This document shows positions 17,292 through 27,071 of a stretch of DNA of 64,000 nt, piece by piece. The notes beneath the pieces are model-generated. The model searched no databases. It was not told where the DNA came from and saw nothing but the letters and a program-made list of their open reading frames with translations. The stretch's first letter is position 1, and every line of letters begins with the position of its first letter. The stretch is from Acinetobacter lanii (GTDB lineage: Bacteria > Pseudomonadota > Gammaproteobacteria > Pseudomonadales > Moraxellaceae), in contig NZ_CP049916.1 in assembly GCF_011578285.1 (NCBI RefSeq), forward strand, positions 1,984,001-2,048,000, written 5' to 3'. A program made the position numbers and the translations under genes.

Positions 17292-17750
17292 TTAAAACAA
17301 GGTTTTAACTGTGCCGATTAACAGCACACAGGTTGCACCTAATTCCCCCATTACCAATAAAATCATTGCGCTACGCATCATTAGCGTGGGTATTGAAAAA
17401 CGTCCGAGTTGATGCGGTTGCTTAAATTGATTGTTGGTGTCTTTTAAAAAGCCATGCAGGATATAACTTAAGATGGAAAAACTAAAAAAGAACAGATTAA
17501 TTACAACACAAATAAAATTAATGAGCGCTGACCACGCAGAACAGTATGCCAATACTGCCAAGATCAGGGTCGCAGGTGCATACAATAAACTACTGCGATG
17601 CGCGACATCGACATAATAATGTGATTTCGCATGCGGGCTTTGACTGATCTGAATATACTTCCACACCCCAGTCAACATACCAACCCAAAGAAAAATCCCA
17701 CTAAATACAATTGCCAATTTTACCGAACATTCCCATTGTTCAATGATCAA
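17292..17750 (-). CDS. Hypothetical four-helix membrane protein
   Basis: A 152-residue protein with four hydrophobic segments, at about residues 9-30, 52-72, 74-98 and 127-150, and short polar links. The central loop after helix 3 (HGFLKDTNNQFKQPHQLGRF) is basic and should face the cytoplasm. No motif of a known family was recognised. It is transcribed away from the alpha/beta hydrolase gene (110 bp apart) and has no close partner. The start ATG at 17750 is the only one before the first helix. Confidence 0.6.
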   Translation of the reverse strand: MIIEQWECSVKLAIVFSGIFLWVGMLTGVWKYIQISQSPHAKSHYYVDVAHRSSLLYAPATLILAVLAYCSAWSALINFICVVINLFFFSFSILSYILHGFLKDTNNQFKQPHQLGRFSIPTLMMRSAMILLVMGELGATCVLLIGTVKTLF

Positions 17751-17860
17751 TTTTCCATCCTTTTATGATTTTATTGATGACTATTTGGTCAGCTTTAAAC
17801 CCGCAATATCCTGCGAAAGCTGTGTAAATTGAGTTCAATTTGAGTTCATTAATATAACTC

Positions 17861-18721
17861 ATGACTCAAAACTTTAAAAATCTCGATATCTCTTGCGCTC
17901 ATGGCTACAAATTAAGTGCACGCTTTTATCCAAGCCAAAATGAGCAACACTTAAGTCCGATTTTAATCTGCCCTGCAAACGGGATTGTGAAAGGCTTTTA
18001 CCATGCATTTGCCTCATGGTTGACTGAACAAGGCCATGCTGTCATGACCTTTGACTTGCGTGGCATCGGTGATTCATTACATAGTGCTTTAAAAAAGTCA
18101 AAGGCTAGTATCCAAGATTGGGGACAACTCGATATTCCTGCAGCAATTGATACATTGATTGAAAAAACACAAGCACAACAGGTCACCTTGATTGGGTATA
18201 GTGCAGGCGGGCAATTATTAGGTATTGTCCCGAATTACCATAAAGTGAATCAATTAATTGCGATCGCAGGCTCGACCGGTCATGTAAAAGGTTTGAAAGG
18301 TCGCACAAAAACACTAGCACCTCTGATGTTTAAGCTGGTCTTTCCGATTTCTCGGATATTCAAAGGCTATGGTGCTACTAAAATGCTCGGCATGGGTGAA
18401 AACTTACCCAAAGATGTGGCAAAACAATGGGCGCAGTTTTGCAGCAAACCCGGCTATGTCATGAATGCAATGGGTACAACCATCTTTGATGATTTCCACG
18501 AGAAGATTCAAATCCCGATTACGGTGCTATGGGCATCTGATGATGAAATTGCTACGGAAGCCAATGTAAAAGATTTACTCCGACTCTACCCCAATGCAAA
18601 AACGACTATGATTGAAGTGAAACCGCAGCAATATCAACATAAAGCAATTGGTCATATGCATATGTTTAGAAAGTCGCATCAAAATATTTGGCCACTGATT
18701 AAAGAACAAATTAAGGCTTAG
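17861..18721 (+). CDS. Alpha/beta-fold hydrolase
   Basis: A 286-residue cytoplasmic serine hydrolase. Seen: nucleophile elbow GYSAGG at 112-117 (S114), the oxyanion-hole region CPANGIVKGFYHAF near 38-50, an acidic residue D227 or D228 in LWASDDEIAT, and H265 in AIGHMHMF as the likely catalytic His. The DLRGIGDS motif at 65-72 is typical of esterase/peptidase-type hydrolases. Substrate unknown. It is a single gene ending in the terminator at 18742-18770. Confidence 0.85.
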   Translation: MTQNFKNLDISCAHGYKLSARFYPSQNEQHLSPILICPANGIVKGFYHAFASWLTEQGHAVMTFDLRGIGDSLHSALKKSKASIQDWGQLDIPAAIDTLIEKTQAQQVTLIGYSAGGQLLGIVPNYHKVNQLIAIAGSTGHVKGLKGRTKTLAPLMFKLVFPISRIFKGYGATKMLGMGENLPKDVAKQWAQFCSKPGYVMNAMGTTIFDDFHEKIQIPITVLWASDDEIATEANVKDLLRLYPNAKTTMIEVKPQQYQHKAIGHMHMFRKSHQNIWPLIKEQIKA

Positions 18722-18741
18722 GCTATTGTTGTATCCGCAAT

Positions 18742-18770
18742 AAAAAAGCCTCCAAGAATGGAGGCTTTTT
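18742..18770. terminator. Bidirectional terminator between hydrolase and TerC-type genes
   Basis: AAAAAAGCCTCC, 6-nt loop, GGAGGCTTTTT between convergent genes ending at 18721 and 18782. Confidence 0.92.
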
Positions 18771-18781
18771 AAGAAACTTCG

Positions 18782-20317
18782 TTAAGGATGCTGCAGAGAA
18801 ATTTTTACCGTTTTAATCCGATTTTGATCCATCTCTAACACTTCAAAATACACACCTCGATGCTCAATATGCGTACCTGTTTCGACATGACCTTGGGTTT
18901 TATCCAACATTAAACCTGCAACACTGAAATAACCTGAATCTTCTTCAACCAAATCAAGCATACCCAATTCCAGTTCAAGTTGATACAAATCCAACATACC
19001 TGAGGCTTTCCAGTTTTGATCATCCAGCTTTATTAGCTCAAGTTGTTCATCCGCATCAGGGAACTCCCCCGCAATCGCTTCAAATACATCAAGCGGCGAA
19101 ATTAAACCTTGAATACTGCCATATTCATTGGTCACTAAAACTAATGAACCTTTCGAGGTTCTTAAGGTATTGATCGCATCGATGACTTTCATTTTTTCGT
19201 AAATGTAAATCGGGCGAATACGCTTTAACAACTTTGCCATCTGCTCAGGTTCATCTAAAGCATCAATCAATTCTTTGGCACGAACGATGGTAATGACTTT
19301 GTCTAACTGACCACGACATACGGGAAATAAACTGTGGGGTACAGACAGCACTTGCTCACGGATCACTTCAATATCGTCTTCGATATTGACCCAAGAAATT
19401 TGCGTTCGAGGCGTCATGATTGAAGCAACCGGACGCTCAGCCAATGAAAGCACACCACCGACCATATAACGCTCTTCATCACCAAAGGCTTTTTGCACTT
19501 CTTCAGCTTCCACAGTACCTACCAAATCTGCGTCCAACTTACTGCCCATGAGTTTTAAAATCGAATCTGCAGTACGGTGACGCAGTGGAATTTTCGCTTC
19601 ATGCTTGGCAATGTTACGGTTTGAAAATTGATTAAATGCTTCAATTAAAATCGCAACCGCAATACCTGAGTAAATATAGCCTTTAGGAATATGGAAGCCA
19701 AAACCTTCAGCAATCAAGCTAATACCAATCAGTAGTAAGAAACTTAAACACAGCACTACAACCGTAGGATGTTTATTCACAAAAGTGGTAATCGGCTTAG
19801 AAGCAATCAGCATCACGACCACAGCAATGGTAACTGCAGCCATCATCACATAAATATTATCGACCATACCGACAGCGGTAATGACAGAGTCGATTGAGAA
19901 TACGGCATCCAACACAATAATTTGTGCGACCACCGCCCAAAAGCCCGCGTAGACCACAGCACCTGAACTTTTCACTTCAGGTTTTCCTTCCATTTTTTCA
20001 TGAAGTTCGGTGACGGCTTTATACACCAAAAATAGACCACCACCCAACAAAATTAAATCTCGCCCGGAAAAGGACAGATTAAAAATTTCAACAATCGGTT
20101 TGGTTAAGGTGACAAGCCAAGAGACGACAGACAACAAGCCTAAACGCATTACAAGCGCAAGCGATAGCCCAATAATGCGCGCTTTATCGCGTTTTTCAGG
20201 GGGAAGTTTTTCAGCCAAGATGGCAATAAACACGAGATTGTCGATACCGAGTACAATCTCAATCACAATCAGTGTGATTAAACCAATCCAAATACCGGGA
20301 TCTAATAAAAATTCCAT
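18782..20317 (-). CDS. TerC-family membrane protein with CBS and CorC/HlyC domains
   Basis: A 511-residue protein of the YoaE/YegH type. Residues 1-235 are the TerC membrane part ([21 protein letters not shown] at the first helix, and [16 protein letters not shown] in the fifth, the two conserved acidic G-I-D-N and S-I-D-S boxes). Residues about 300-420 are a CBS pair and 430-505 a CorC/HlyC transporter-associated domain. TerC relatives export manganese or help metal loading of secreted proteins; function here is inferred by family only. Shine-Dalgarno AAGGAG supports the 20317 start. The leader was checked for a yybP-ykoY manganese riboswitch and none was convincing. Confidence 0.9.
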   Translation of the reverse strand: MEFLLDPGIWIGLITLIVIEIVLGIDNLVFIAILAEKLPPEKRDKARIIGLSLALVMRLGLLSVVSWLVTLTKPIVEIFNLSFSGRDLILLGGGLFLVYKAVTELHEKMEGKPEVKSSGAVVYAGFWAVVAQIIVLDAVFSIDSVITAVGMVDNIYVMMAAVTIAVVVMLIASKPITTFVNKHPTVVVLCLSFLLLIGISLIAEGFGFHIPKGYIYSGIAVAILIEAFNQFSNRNIAKHEAKIPLRHRTADSILKLMGSKLDADLVGTVEAEEVQKAFGDEERYMVGGVLSLAERPVASIMTPRTQISWVNIEDDIEVIREQVLSVPHSLFPVCRGQLDKVITIVRAKELIDALDEPEQMAKLLKRIRPIYIYEKMKVIDAINTLRTSKGSLVLVTNEYGSIQGLISPLDVFEAIAGEFPDADEQLELIKLDDQNWKASGMLDLYQLELELGMLDLVEEDSGYFSVAGLMLDKTQGHVETGTHIEHRGVYFEVLEMDQNRIKTVKISLQHP

Positions 20318-20854
20318 ATTAGATCTCCTTGTTATTCTTATTTAAACAAGACAAACACAACAAACAACACGACGATGGGTCCATAACGGTGACCTTTTCA
20401 ACTAGATTGCCTAATATTATGCATAATAAAAAGTTTTTGTAATTATTTTTTTAAAAACAATTTAGAATGTTTTGTATGTTTTTCTTACTTTTTATGCGCA
20501 AATATCAGTATTAATCTCACTTCTAAGATTTAGGCTTAAGCTGATTGGAAAGCTATGATTGAAATAGCTAACTGTATAGAATACATAAGATTGTAATGAA
20601 TCCTTGCACCTGTTGATTGTATGTCTTGCCTTGCTAAAGAAGTCCGAGCAGTTGCATGAAAAATTAAGTGACTGAGAAATTTTTTATTCATTAAATTGAT
20701 AAATATTTAAAGTTCGAGTATAAATACGACGAAATGCGATCTTTTTAAGTATTAAGTGATTGATCATGTGTTGATTTGTACAATAAATATCCATTAATAT
20801 GAGTTTGTGCTTCATTATAATCAACCATCAATAAAAAAAATTAAGGACACAACA
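20318..20854. other. 537-bp gene-free divergent region between the TerC-type and MarR genes
   Basis: AT-rich and without a convincing gene. It has the 14-bp palindrome TATTATG/CATAATA at 20415-20428, 98 bp upstream of the TerC-type start, and a promoter-like TTGATT (20771-20776) - 18 bp - TAATAT (20795-20800) for the MarR gene. The rest (about 20430-20760) shows nothing I can assign. Confidence 0.6.
20415..20428. promoter_or_regulatory. 14-bp palindrome upstream of the TerC-type gene
   Basis: TATTATGCATAATA is self-complementary and contains ATAAT on the minus strand, so it could overlap the -10 of the TerC-type promoter. Confidence 0.4.
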
Positions 20855-21319
20855 ATGTCAAAGAAGTATGCAAAATTTCTACCGACCAACGATTCTTTTA
20901 ATTTAGAGAACTTTCCATTTTTTTGGGTGACTCAAGTTCATGCGCAATATGTCTTAAACGTTGATCATGTTTTAAAAAAACATGGGGTGGATAACTCACG
21001 TCGTCGCTTATTATTGGCACTTTCGACCAAACCCAATGCCAGTGTGTCTGATTTATCCGAGATGATCGTGTCTAAAATGTCGACCACCACCAAAATTGTT
21101 TATCGATTAAAAGATGAAGGTTTTGTAGACACCTATTCGTGTGAAAACGACGCGCGTATTACCCGTGTCATTTTAACTGAAAAAGGTGAAAATATGACGC
21201 AAAAAATCAACGACTTGATGACTGTGGTTTTAGAGCAATCTTTTGATGGTTTAACCCCACTGCAAATTGAAAAAATGATGGAAAGCTTAAAACACATCTT
21301 TAAAAATCTTGCACATTAA
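20855..21319 (+). CDS. MarR-family transcriptional regulator
   Basis: A 154-residue winged-helix regulator. The recognition part is SVSDLSEMIVSKMSTTTKIVYRL (residues about 63-85, shown in the two overlapping parts SVSDLSEMIVSKM and STTTKIVYRL), followed by the wing with DARITRVILTEKG, a MarR hallmark (D-x-R). N- and C-terminal helices should form the dimer. The ATG at 20855 has an AAGGA Shine-Dalgarno at 20843-20847; an in-frame GTG at 20807 lies only 7 nt after the probable -10 box and is rejected. The gene stands alone with a long upstream region, so its target is unknown; autoregulation is likely. Confidence 0.85.
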   Translation: MSKKYAKFLPTNDSFNLENFPFFWVTQVHAQYVLNVDHVLKKHGVDNSRRRLLLALSTKPNASVSDLSEMIVSKMSTTTKIVYRLKDEGFVDTYSCENDARITRVILTEKGENMTQKINDLMTVVLEQSFDGLTPLQIEKMMESLKHIFKNLAH

Positions 21320-21396
21320 GCATAATTTAATTTGTTTATGCAGCATTGTGTCCGTGAGTTAATCCGTTTCACCTGCTGGTATAAGTATGACAAATG

Positions 21397-22053
21397 TCAG
21401 AAAAAATTAAGCTGTAATGTGTTGTCCCGATTTTTAGGTTTTGGACGATAGAAGCATTCAAACTCTTCAACCGGAAAACCCTGAATAAAATAACTCAAAT
21501 CTGTAGATTTGTGTTCTAACCATGCATCACGCTTTTCATTTGGAATAACGATTACTGAACGTTTCACTTCTCCAGGTTCATGAAATTCACGCATCATTGC
21601 ATGGTCTTTGGCATCCATGGTGATCATGCTGGCTGAGCGAATGATTTCATTTTGAATCTTGGCAATTTCATATAGTGCTGCGATGTAAAAGGCTTGACCA
21701 TCTTTGCGTTTTACTCCCCAGCGCTGTGGACGTCCATTGATATATTTAGCTTCAAAAAATTCAGTCACCGGAATCAAACCAAATTTATGTTTCATCAAGG
21801 CATCTTGGAAACTTCGTTTTTCATGCAGTGTTTCATTACGGGCGTTATAGGTATATTTTGCAGCATCACGGTCGCTTGCCCATTTTGGAACTAAACCAAA
21901 ATTAACCGCACGCCACTCTAAGCCTTGATCAGACTTAAACAATAAGGGCGTGTCATAAGATGGAAAGACTTCCTCAGGATATTCAAATGCAATCTCTGGA
22001 AGTCCTAGCGCTTGAAGCTGGGCTAGCGTTAATGGTTTGAAATTTGCACACAT
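21397..22053 (-). CDS. yedK: SOS response-associated peptidase-like DNA-protein crosslink protein
   Basis: SRAP/HMCES-family protein, 218 residues, that crosslinks to abasic sites in single-stranded DNA through its N-terminal cysteine. The start at 22053 exposes Cys2 after methionine removal, which the chemistry requires; the upstream TTG reading (22068) would bury it. Other active-site positions are present: N70 and R72 (YTYNARNETL), E101 (PVTEFFEA, where PADGFYEW is more usual) and H158 (REFHEPG). The E box is unusual for the family but keeps the glutamate. There is no Shine-Dalgarno: the ATG follows the T-tract of the hairpin at 22056-22084 directly. Confidence 0.9.
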   Translation of the reverse strand: MCANFKPLTLAQLQALGLPEIAFEYPEEVFPSYDTPLLFKSDQGLEWRAVNFGLVPKWASDRDAAKYTYNARNETLHEKRSFQDALMKHKFGLIPVTEFFEAKYINGRPQRWGVKRKDGQAFYIAALYEIAKIQNEIIRSASMITMDAKDHAMMREFHEPGEVKRSVIVIPNEKRDAWLEHKSTDLSYFIQGFPVEEFECFYRPKPKNRDNTLQLNFF

Positions 22054-22055
22054 AT

Positions 22056-22084
22056 AAAAATGAGCCAATCGAAATTAGCTCATT
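22056..22084 (-). terminator. Terminator of the aldehyde dehydrogenase gene, touching the SRAP start
   Basis: On the minus strand AATGAGCTAAT, TTCG tetraloop, ATTGGCTCATT (one mismatch) is followed by TTTTT and then, after AT, the SRAP ATG. It would end aldehyde dehydrogenase transcripts and sits in the place of the SRAP ribosome binding site. Confidence 0.8.
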
Positions 22085-22126
22085 ATATTCAATCTAAAAG
22101 TACTGTATTGTATTAAAATTTCACGC

Positions 22127-23569
22127 TTATTTATTCACCGTGACCCAATGTGTCCGACTAAACTCTTCCAAAATCCAATGCCCATTAAAACGACCTAAGC
22201 CTGAGTTTTTCTCTCCGCCAAAAGGTGCTGTCGGATCATCTGCCACTGAAATGGCATTAATATGTGTCATGCCTGCATCAATGCCCAAAGCAAATTGCAA
22301 ACCTCGCTCTTTGTTAGTAGTACACACTGCACTTGAAAGACCAAATCGAGTGTCATTGGCAAGTTCCAGCGCATGTGCTTCATCTTTGGCTTTAATCACA
22401 GGCAATACAGGACCAAAACTTTCTTGTTGTGCAAGATCAGATGCTGGATCAACATTGATAAAGATATGTGGTGGAATCACATTGCCCACCACTTCGCCTT
22501 TCAGTGCCAATTCAGCCCCTTGTGCAATACCTTTTTCAATGATTTCTTGAATCTTCTGCACCTGTCCAGCATTAATAATCGGTCCAATGAGTGTCGAATC
22601 TGAACTTGGATCACCATATGGAATCTGTTGAGCACGTGCCAATAGTTTCTTGACATAAGCTTCATACACTTTTGCATCTACAATGACACGGTTGGTGCTC
22701 ATACAAATCTGACCTTGATGCAGAAAACGCCCCATCACTGTCAGTTCCACTGCCAAATCTAAATCAGCATCATCCAAAATGACCAAAGGTGCATTACCGC
22801 CCAATTCAAGTGCAATCCGTTTGAGATGCTCACGCCCTACAGCCAACTCAGCAACACGTTGACCCACTTCCGTTGAACCGGTAAATGAAATCAATTTAGG
22901 GATTGGGTGTTCTACAAAGTAATCACCAATTTCACTGCCTGAACCTGCGACCACACTGAAAAGACCTTGAGCTAACCCTGCCTCTTCAAAAATTTTTGCC
23001 AATAATAAACCACCTGTAATGGGTGTATCACTGGCAGGTTTAAGCACCACTGCATTGCCAATGGTCAGGGCTGTTACGACAGAACGCATACTGAGATGAA
23101 ATGGAAAATTCCATGGACTGATCACACCAATCACACCTAAGGGTTTTCTATACACCCAACTATGTCGTTCTGGGTCAGGTGATTTAAGCTTGCTATCGAG
23201 TAATCGATTTGGAAAAGTGGATGCTTCATGCACAATGGCCAAAGCTGCATCCACTTCAATATTGGCCTTGATTCGGGTACTGCCCGACTCTTGAATTAAC
23301 CAATCTACAATTTCTTCTCGACGGTTTTGGATAATTTCAGAAACTCGATCCGCCAATTGCTTGCGCAATTTGGCTTCTGTTTTGGCCCATGATTTTTGTT
23401 GTTTTTCTGCTGAAGAATAAGCCGTGTCGACATCAACACTACTTGCCGCTTGTAATTCGAGTAAGGTTTCTTGATTATACGGATTGGTATTTTTTAAAAT
23501 ATTGGTAGATGTGCCTTTGACCCACTGCCCTGCAATAAATTGTTGATCTGAAAACTGATAAGCAACCAT
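22127..23569 (-). CDS. NAD(P)-dependent aldehyde dehydrogenase
   Basis: A 480-residue aldehyde dehydrogenase. Catalytic residues: N154 (PWNFPFHLS), K177 (LKPAS), E255 (ELGGNAP) and C289 (GQICMSTNR). FTGSTEVG at 229-236 is the cofactor loop. The GQICMSTNR box and the length resemble benzaldehyde/vanillin dehydrogenase-type enzymes acting on aromatic aldehydes, but the substrate cannot be fixed from sequence. No alcohol dehydrogenase or catabolic genes are adjacent. It is flanked by terminators at 22056-22084 and 23674-23696, so it is a single-gene unit. Confidence 0.9.
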   Translation of the reverse strand: MVAYQFSDQQFIAGQWVKGTSTNILKNTNPYNQETLLELQAASSVDVDTAYSSAEKQQKSWAKTEAKLRKQLADRVSEIIQNRREEIVDWLIQESGSTRIKANIEVDAALAIVHEASTFPNRLLDSKLKSPDPERHSWVYRKPLGVIGVISPWNFPFHLSMRSVVTALTIGNAVVLKPASDTPITGGLLLAKIFEEAGLAQGLFSVVAGSGSEIGDYFVEHPIPKLISFTGSTEVGQRVAELAVGREHLKRIALELGGNAPLVILDDADLDLAVELTVMGRFLHQGQICMSTNRVIVDAKVYEAYVKKLLARAQQIPYGDPSSDSTLIGPIINAGQVQKIQEIIEKGIAQGAELALKGEVVGNVIPPHIFINVDPASDLAQQESFGPVLPVIKAKDEAHALELANDTRFGLSSAVCTTNKERGLQFALGIDAGMTHINAISVADDPTAPFGGEKNSGLGRFNGHWILEEFSRTHWVTVNK

Positions 23570-23673
23570 TTGATGACATCCGTTTTGTAAAGGGTTTGCT
23601 CTACTCTAGGATGGATTTCGCTGAAGTGCTACTGAATTTACCAATTGTATCAACTTGGCTTTATCGCTTGCAT

Positions 23674-23696
23674 AAAAAAGCCTCCGAAGAGGCTTT
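23674..23696 (-). terminator. Terminator of the 2OG-Fe(II) oxygenase gene
   Basis: AAAAAAGCCTC, CGAA, GAGGCTTT; on the minus strand it ends in TTTTTT. The same 23 bases recur at 24456-24478. Confidence 0.88.
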
Positions 23697-23753
23697 AAAA
23701 CATGACTAAAACTTAAAACTTAACGATTCCATCATGATTTTAGCCGAAATCAT

Positions 23754-24374
23754 TTAACCAAATAATTTTTTAAACTTCGCACTTAAACCATGCACAAACT
23801 TATGTTTAGCATTGGCCTTATCACTGGTTAAAAAGTTGATTTGAATCGACTGACGTTGTCCTTCATAAGGAATATAACCATGCCAACCATTGTCAGTAAC
23901 TTTAAATGCAACCAAATCACCGGGACCTGAATTGATCTCTGCCACGTAGTCATTCATATCGGTTGCATTGTTTAAAATCCGTAAGCGACCTGTTTCAGCT
24001 TCCCAAGATTCATTTAAATAAATCAAAATCGTCAGCAGTTTACTTTTCGAGTCGGTATGAATACGACCATCTTTTTGACGTGAATAACCCCGAAGCGTGA
24101 TCATCATTGGATGTTCCATCACATCCACACCAAATTTATCGGTTAAAATTCGACGGAATTCTGGGGTATCAATTGATTTTAACAGACGATCAAAGTTCGG
24201 TTTGATTTCAACATCATCTAGGTTGTAACTACCACCTTGCTTGATTTGTGGAAAGTCTTGAATAACCGCTTTAACTTCGCTGTCTAGAATTGCATTCTCA
24301 ACCACGAAGTAGGGATAGGGTGTTTCTGACACAGGTGCATTTTTGAGTGCATCTAATTTCAATATTTGTGACAT
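23754..24374 (-). CDS. 2-oxoglutarate/Fe(II)-dependent oxygenase family protein
   Basis: A 206-residue protein of the prolyl-hydroxylase-like 2OG-Fe(II) superfamily. The iron triad is visible as H106 and D108 (GRIHTDSKS) and H165 (NGWHGYIP); R174 (GQRQSIQINF) is the expected 2-oxoglutarate-binding arginine. The MITLRGYSRQ strand before the HxD motif and the GDLVAF strand before the distal His fit the double-stranded beta-helix fold. No partner genes point to a substrate; relatives often sit near capsule or glycan genes but this one does not. Confidence 0.85.
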   Translation of the reverse strand: MSQILKLDALKNAPVSETPYPYFVVENAILDSEVKAVIQDFPQIKQGGSYNLDDVEIKPNFDRLLKSIDTPEFRRILTDKFGVDVMEHPMMITLRGYSRQKDGRIHTDSKSKLLTILIYLNESWEAETGRLRILNNATDMNDYVAEINSGPGDLVAFKVTDNGWHGYIPYEGQRQSIQINFLTSDKANAKHKFVHGLSAKFKKLFG

Positions 24375-24455
24375 GAATGTGTTCGGCTGAAAAAATTCTG
24401 TTCAGTCCATATTAGCAGTTTTTTTGAATAAGCAACGCATTGAAAAATACGATAT

Positions 24456-24480
24456 AAAAAAGCCTCCGAAGAGGCTTTTT
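24456..24480 (-). terminator. Terminator of malate synthase G
   Basis: AAAAAGCCTC, CGAA, GAGGCTTTTT, 48 bp beyond the glcB stop codon. Confidence 0.9.
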
Positions 24481-24527
24481 CAAAACAGCAGCTTAAATTC
24501 GAATGCGATATTTAAGCTCAAGCAACA

Positions 24528-26690
24528 TTAGTCACCCGTATAGCCTTTTAATTTTAAACGTGCAGCATGCAGAAGTGGCTCCGTATAACCTGAAGGTTGC
24601 TCACCACCTTTGAACACGAGATCATAAGCTGCTTGGTAAGCATAACCATCAAAACCAGGTGCCATTGGCGTATACGCTGGATCATGGGCATTTTGCTCAT
24701 CCACCACTTTCGCCATACGTTGCATCACTTCTTCAACTTGTGCAGCAGTCACCACATTATGACGTAACCAGTTGGCAACGTGTTGAGATGAAATACGCAA
24801 GGTTGCGCGGTCTTCCATCAAGCCTACGTTGTTAATATCAGGTACTTTCGAACAACCCACACCTAAGTCAACCCAACGAACCACATAACCTAAGATCCCT
24901 TGAAGGTTATTTTCAAGCTCCTTGATTTTCTCTTCTTCAGTCCAATTGGTGTCTTTCGCAAGCGGCGGCGTTAACAAATCATCTAAAGGCAATGCTTCGG
25001 TTGCCAACAAGTCTTGTTGACGGTTTGCGACATTGATTTGGTGATAATGAATCGCGTGAATCACCGCACCTGTTGGCGAAGGCACCCATGCACAGCTCGC
25101 ACCTGCTTCAGGATGCTCAGTTTTGGTTTTGTACATGTCTAACAGCATGTCTGGTTTAGGCCACATGCCTTTACCAATCTGTGCTTTACCACGTAAGCCA
25201 GCGTTTAAGCCCACCATCACGTTACGGTTTTCGTATGCAGGGAACCAAATTTGACCTTTGACTTCACCCTTACGAACGAATGGACCTGCTTCCATAAAGG
25301 TATGGATTTCATCCCCTGTACGATCCATGAAGCCTGTATTAATAAAAATGGTACGGTCTTTGGCTTGTGCAATACAGTTTTTTAAGTTTACAGACGTACG
25401 GCGTTCTTCATCCATAATCCCGATTTTTAAGGTTTTTGCAGGAAGACCTAGCGCTTGTTCTGCACGCTCGAATAACTCAACCGCAAATGCAACTTCTTCA
25501 GGACCATGCATTTTCGGTTTCACGATGTACATTGAACCTTTACGAGAGTTCTTGATGGTGTTTTCGCCTTTGATGTCAGCGAATGATAACAATGGCGTGA
25601 TCAACGCATCCATGATCCCTTCGTAAATTTCCGCACCATCAACAAGGATGGCTGGATTGGTCATCAAGTGACCTACGTTACGAAGCAACATCAAAGAGCG
25701 ACCGTGAATCTTGGTTTCACCGCCAATCAAGTTTTTGTGCGAACGGTCTTTGTTTAAAGCACGAGTAATGGTTTTGCCATTTTTCTCGATTTTCTCTTCC
25801 AAAGTCCCTTTCATTAGGCCTAACCAGTTACGGTAGCCTTCAACTTTCTCTTCTGCATCGACAGCAGCGATTGAGTCTTCCAAATCTTGAATCGTGGTCA
25901 CAGCGGCTTCTAAAACTAAGTCTTTAACGCCTGCTGCATCTGTTTGACCAATTGGGCTGCTTGCGTCAATTTCAACAATAACGTGAAGACCATTATTTTT
26001 AAATACGATCTCAGTCGGCGCTGATGCTTCACCGTTATAACCGACAAATTGTGCTTCATGCGCTAACGTGGTTTGAGAGCCATCTTTCAAGCTCACTACA
26101 AGTTTGTTGTGATCAACGGTGTAGCTGGTGACATCTGCATGCGAACCATTTGCCAATGGGAAGGTTTCGTTTAAGAAGTTTTTCGCAAATGCGATAACTT
26201 TCTCACCGCGAACGGGGTTATAGCCTTTACCTTTTTCCGCACCACCTTCTTCAGAGATGACATCGAAGCCATAAAGCGCGTCATATAAAGAGCCCCAACG
26301 TGCATTGGCAGCATTTAAGCAGTAACGTGCATTACGTACAGGAACCACCAACTGCGGACCTGCCAAGAGTGCAATTTCTTCGTCCACATTTTCAGTGGTA
26401 ATTTTAAAATCTTCTACTTCTGGTAGTAAGTAGCCAATTTCTTTCAGGAAAGCTTTGTAAGCTTCTAGTTCAAATTCATTGTTGCGATGCCATTCATCAA
26501 GTTTCGCTTGGATGTCATCACGCTTAGCAAGCAATGCTTTATTTTTAGGGCTAAGATCAACAACAACTTGTTCAAAGTTTTTCCAGTATGTTTCGCTGTC
26601 TAAACCAGAACCGGGTAATGCTTCATTTTCGATGAAATCGTAGAGTTCTTTAGCAATCGCTAACTTGCCTTTTTGAATACGTGCAGTCAT
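24528..26690 (-). CDS. glcB: Malate synthase G
   Basis: Condenses glyoxylate and acetyl-CoA to malate (glyoxylate cycle, growth on acetate and fatty acids). Length 720 matches the G isoform. Seen: [10 protein letters not shown] and [19 protein letters not shown] in the TIM barrel, [17 protein letters not shown] containing the Mg-binding glutamate, and the [12 protein letters not shown] segment with the second Mg ligand. The C-terminal [20 protein letters not shown] region contains the conserved Cys and the catalytic aspartate area. Single gene with an inverted repeat upstream at 26731-26750 and a terminator downstream. No aceA or aceB in the window. Confidence 0.97.
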   Translation of the reverse strand: MTARIQKGKLAIAKELYDFIENEALPGSGLDSETYWKNFEQVVVDLSPKNKALLAKRDDIQAKLDEWHRNNEFELEAYKAFLKEIGYLLPEVEDFKITTENVDEEIALLAGPQLVVPVRNARYCLNAANARWGSLYDALYGFDVISEEGGAEKGKGYNPVRGEKVIAFAKNFLNETFPLANGSHADVTSYTVDHNKLVVSLKDGSQTTLAHEAQFVGYNGEASAPTEIVFKNNGLHVIVEIDASSPIGQTDAAGVKDLVLEAAVTTIQDLEDSIAAVDAEEKVEGYRNWLGLMKGTLEEKIEKNGKTITRALNKDRSHKNLIGGETKIHGRSLMLLRNVGHLMTNPAILVDGAEIYEGIMDALITPLLSFADIKGENTIKNSRKGSMYIVKPKMHGPEEVAFAVELFERAEQALGLPAKTLKIGIMDEERRTSVNLKNCIAQAKDRTIFINTGFMDRTGDEIHTFMEAGPFVRKGEVKGQIWFPAYENRNVMVGLNAGLRGKAQIGKGMWPKPDMLLDMYKTKTEHPEAGASCAWVPSPTGAVIHAIHYHQINVANRQQDLLATEALPLDDLLTPPLAKDTNWTEEEKIKELENNLQGILGYVVRWVDLGVGCSKVPDINNVGLMEDRATLRISSQHVANWLRHNVVTAAQVEEVMQRMAKVVDEQNAHDPAYTPMAPGFDGYAYQAAYDLVFKGGEQPSGYTEPLLHAARLKLKGYTGD

Positions 26691-26730
26691 TGTCTTTCCT
26701 GATCATTGCTACTTTTTATACAAGAGATTC

Positions 26731-26750
26731 TAGTATACCCATTTATACTA
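26731..26750 (-). promoter_or_regulatory. Inverted repeat at the glcB promoter
   Basis: TAGTATA, 6 nt, TATACTA: perfect 7-bp arms, 41 bp upstream of the glcB start, with a TATAAA-like -10 on the minus strand inside the repeat. Candidate operator for carbon-source control. Confidence 0.45.
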
Positions 26751-27000
26751 AGCTGAATAGTAATATCACATTCCTAAATAGTGAGCATTTTAATTTCAAC
26801 ACATATTCAAACTAAATACCTTAAATCACTATAGAATTTTGATTTACCTCAACTATTTAAATCTCAGTTCACACTAAAGAATTTTTTTCAAAATCAACAT
26901 TAGACTTAAGTTTTGCTTGGTGTGATGAAATATTACGCATCAGTCATTTTTAAACATCGTTTAACAATTCAAAAAAATCAATCTCAAAATAAAAAGCATT

Positions 27001-27026
27001 AAAAAAGCACCCCTTGGGGTACTTTT
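27001..27026 (-). terminator. Terminator of zapE
   Basis: AAAAAAGCACCCC/TTGGGGTACTTTT: an imperfect stem (one mismatch) with A/T-tracts on both sides, 46 bp past the zapE stop. Confidence 0.75.
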
Positions 27027-27071
27027 ATTTCAAACAAAATGATCGATACCATTTTGTAATCTGTTTTATGG

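Larger units (their letters stand above)
26691..27071. other. 381-bp gene-free region between glcB and zapE
   Basis: Contains the glcB promoter/operator area (inverted repeat 26731-26750) and the zapE terminator (27001-27026). The middle, about 26760-27000, is AT-rich and shows no gene or clear structure. Confidence 0.6.

Noticed and set aside
20318..20420. yybP-ykoY-type manganese riboswitch before the TerC-type gene
   Set aside because: Only a small GGTC/GACC hairpin is visible; the conserved loop sequences are missing.
22140..22550. 136-codon ORF antisense to the aldehyde dehydrogenase
   Set aside because: Shadow of a confident gene with catalytic motifs intact.
25258..25626. 122-codon ORF antisense to glcB
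   Set aside because: Shadow frame; no promoter or ribosome binding site of its own.
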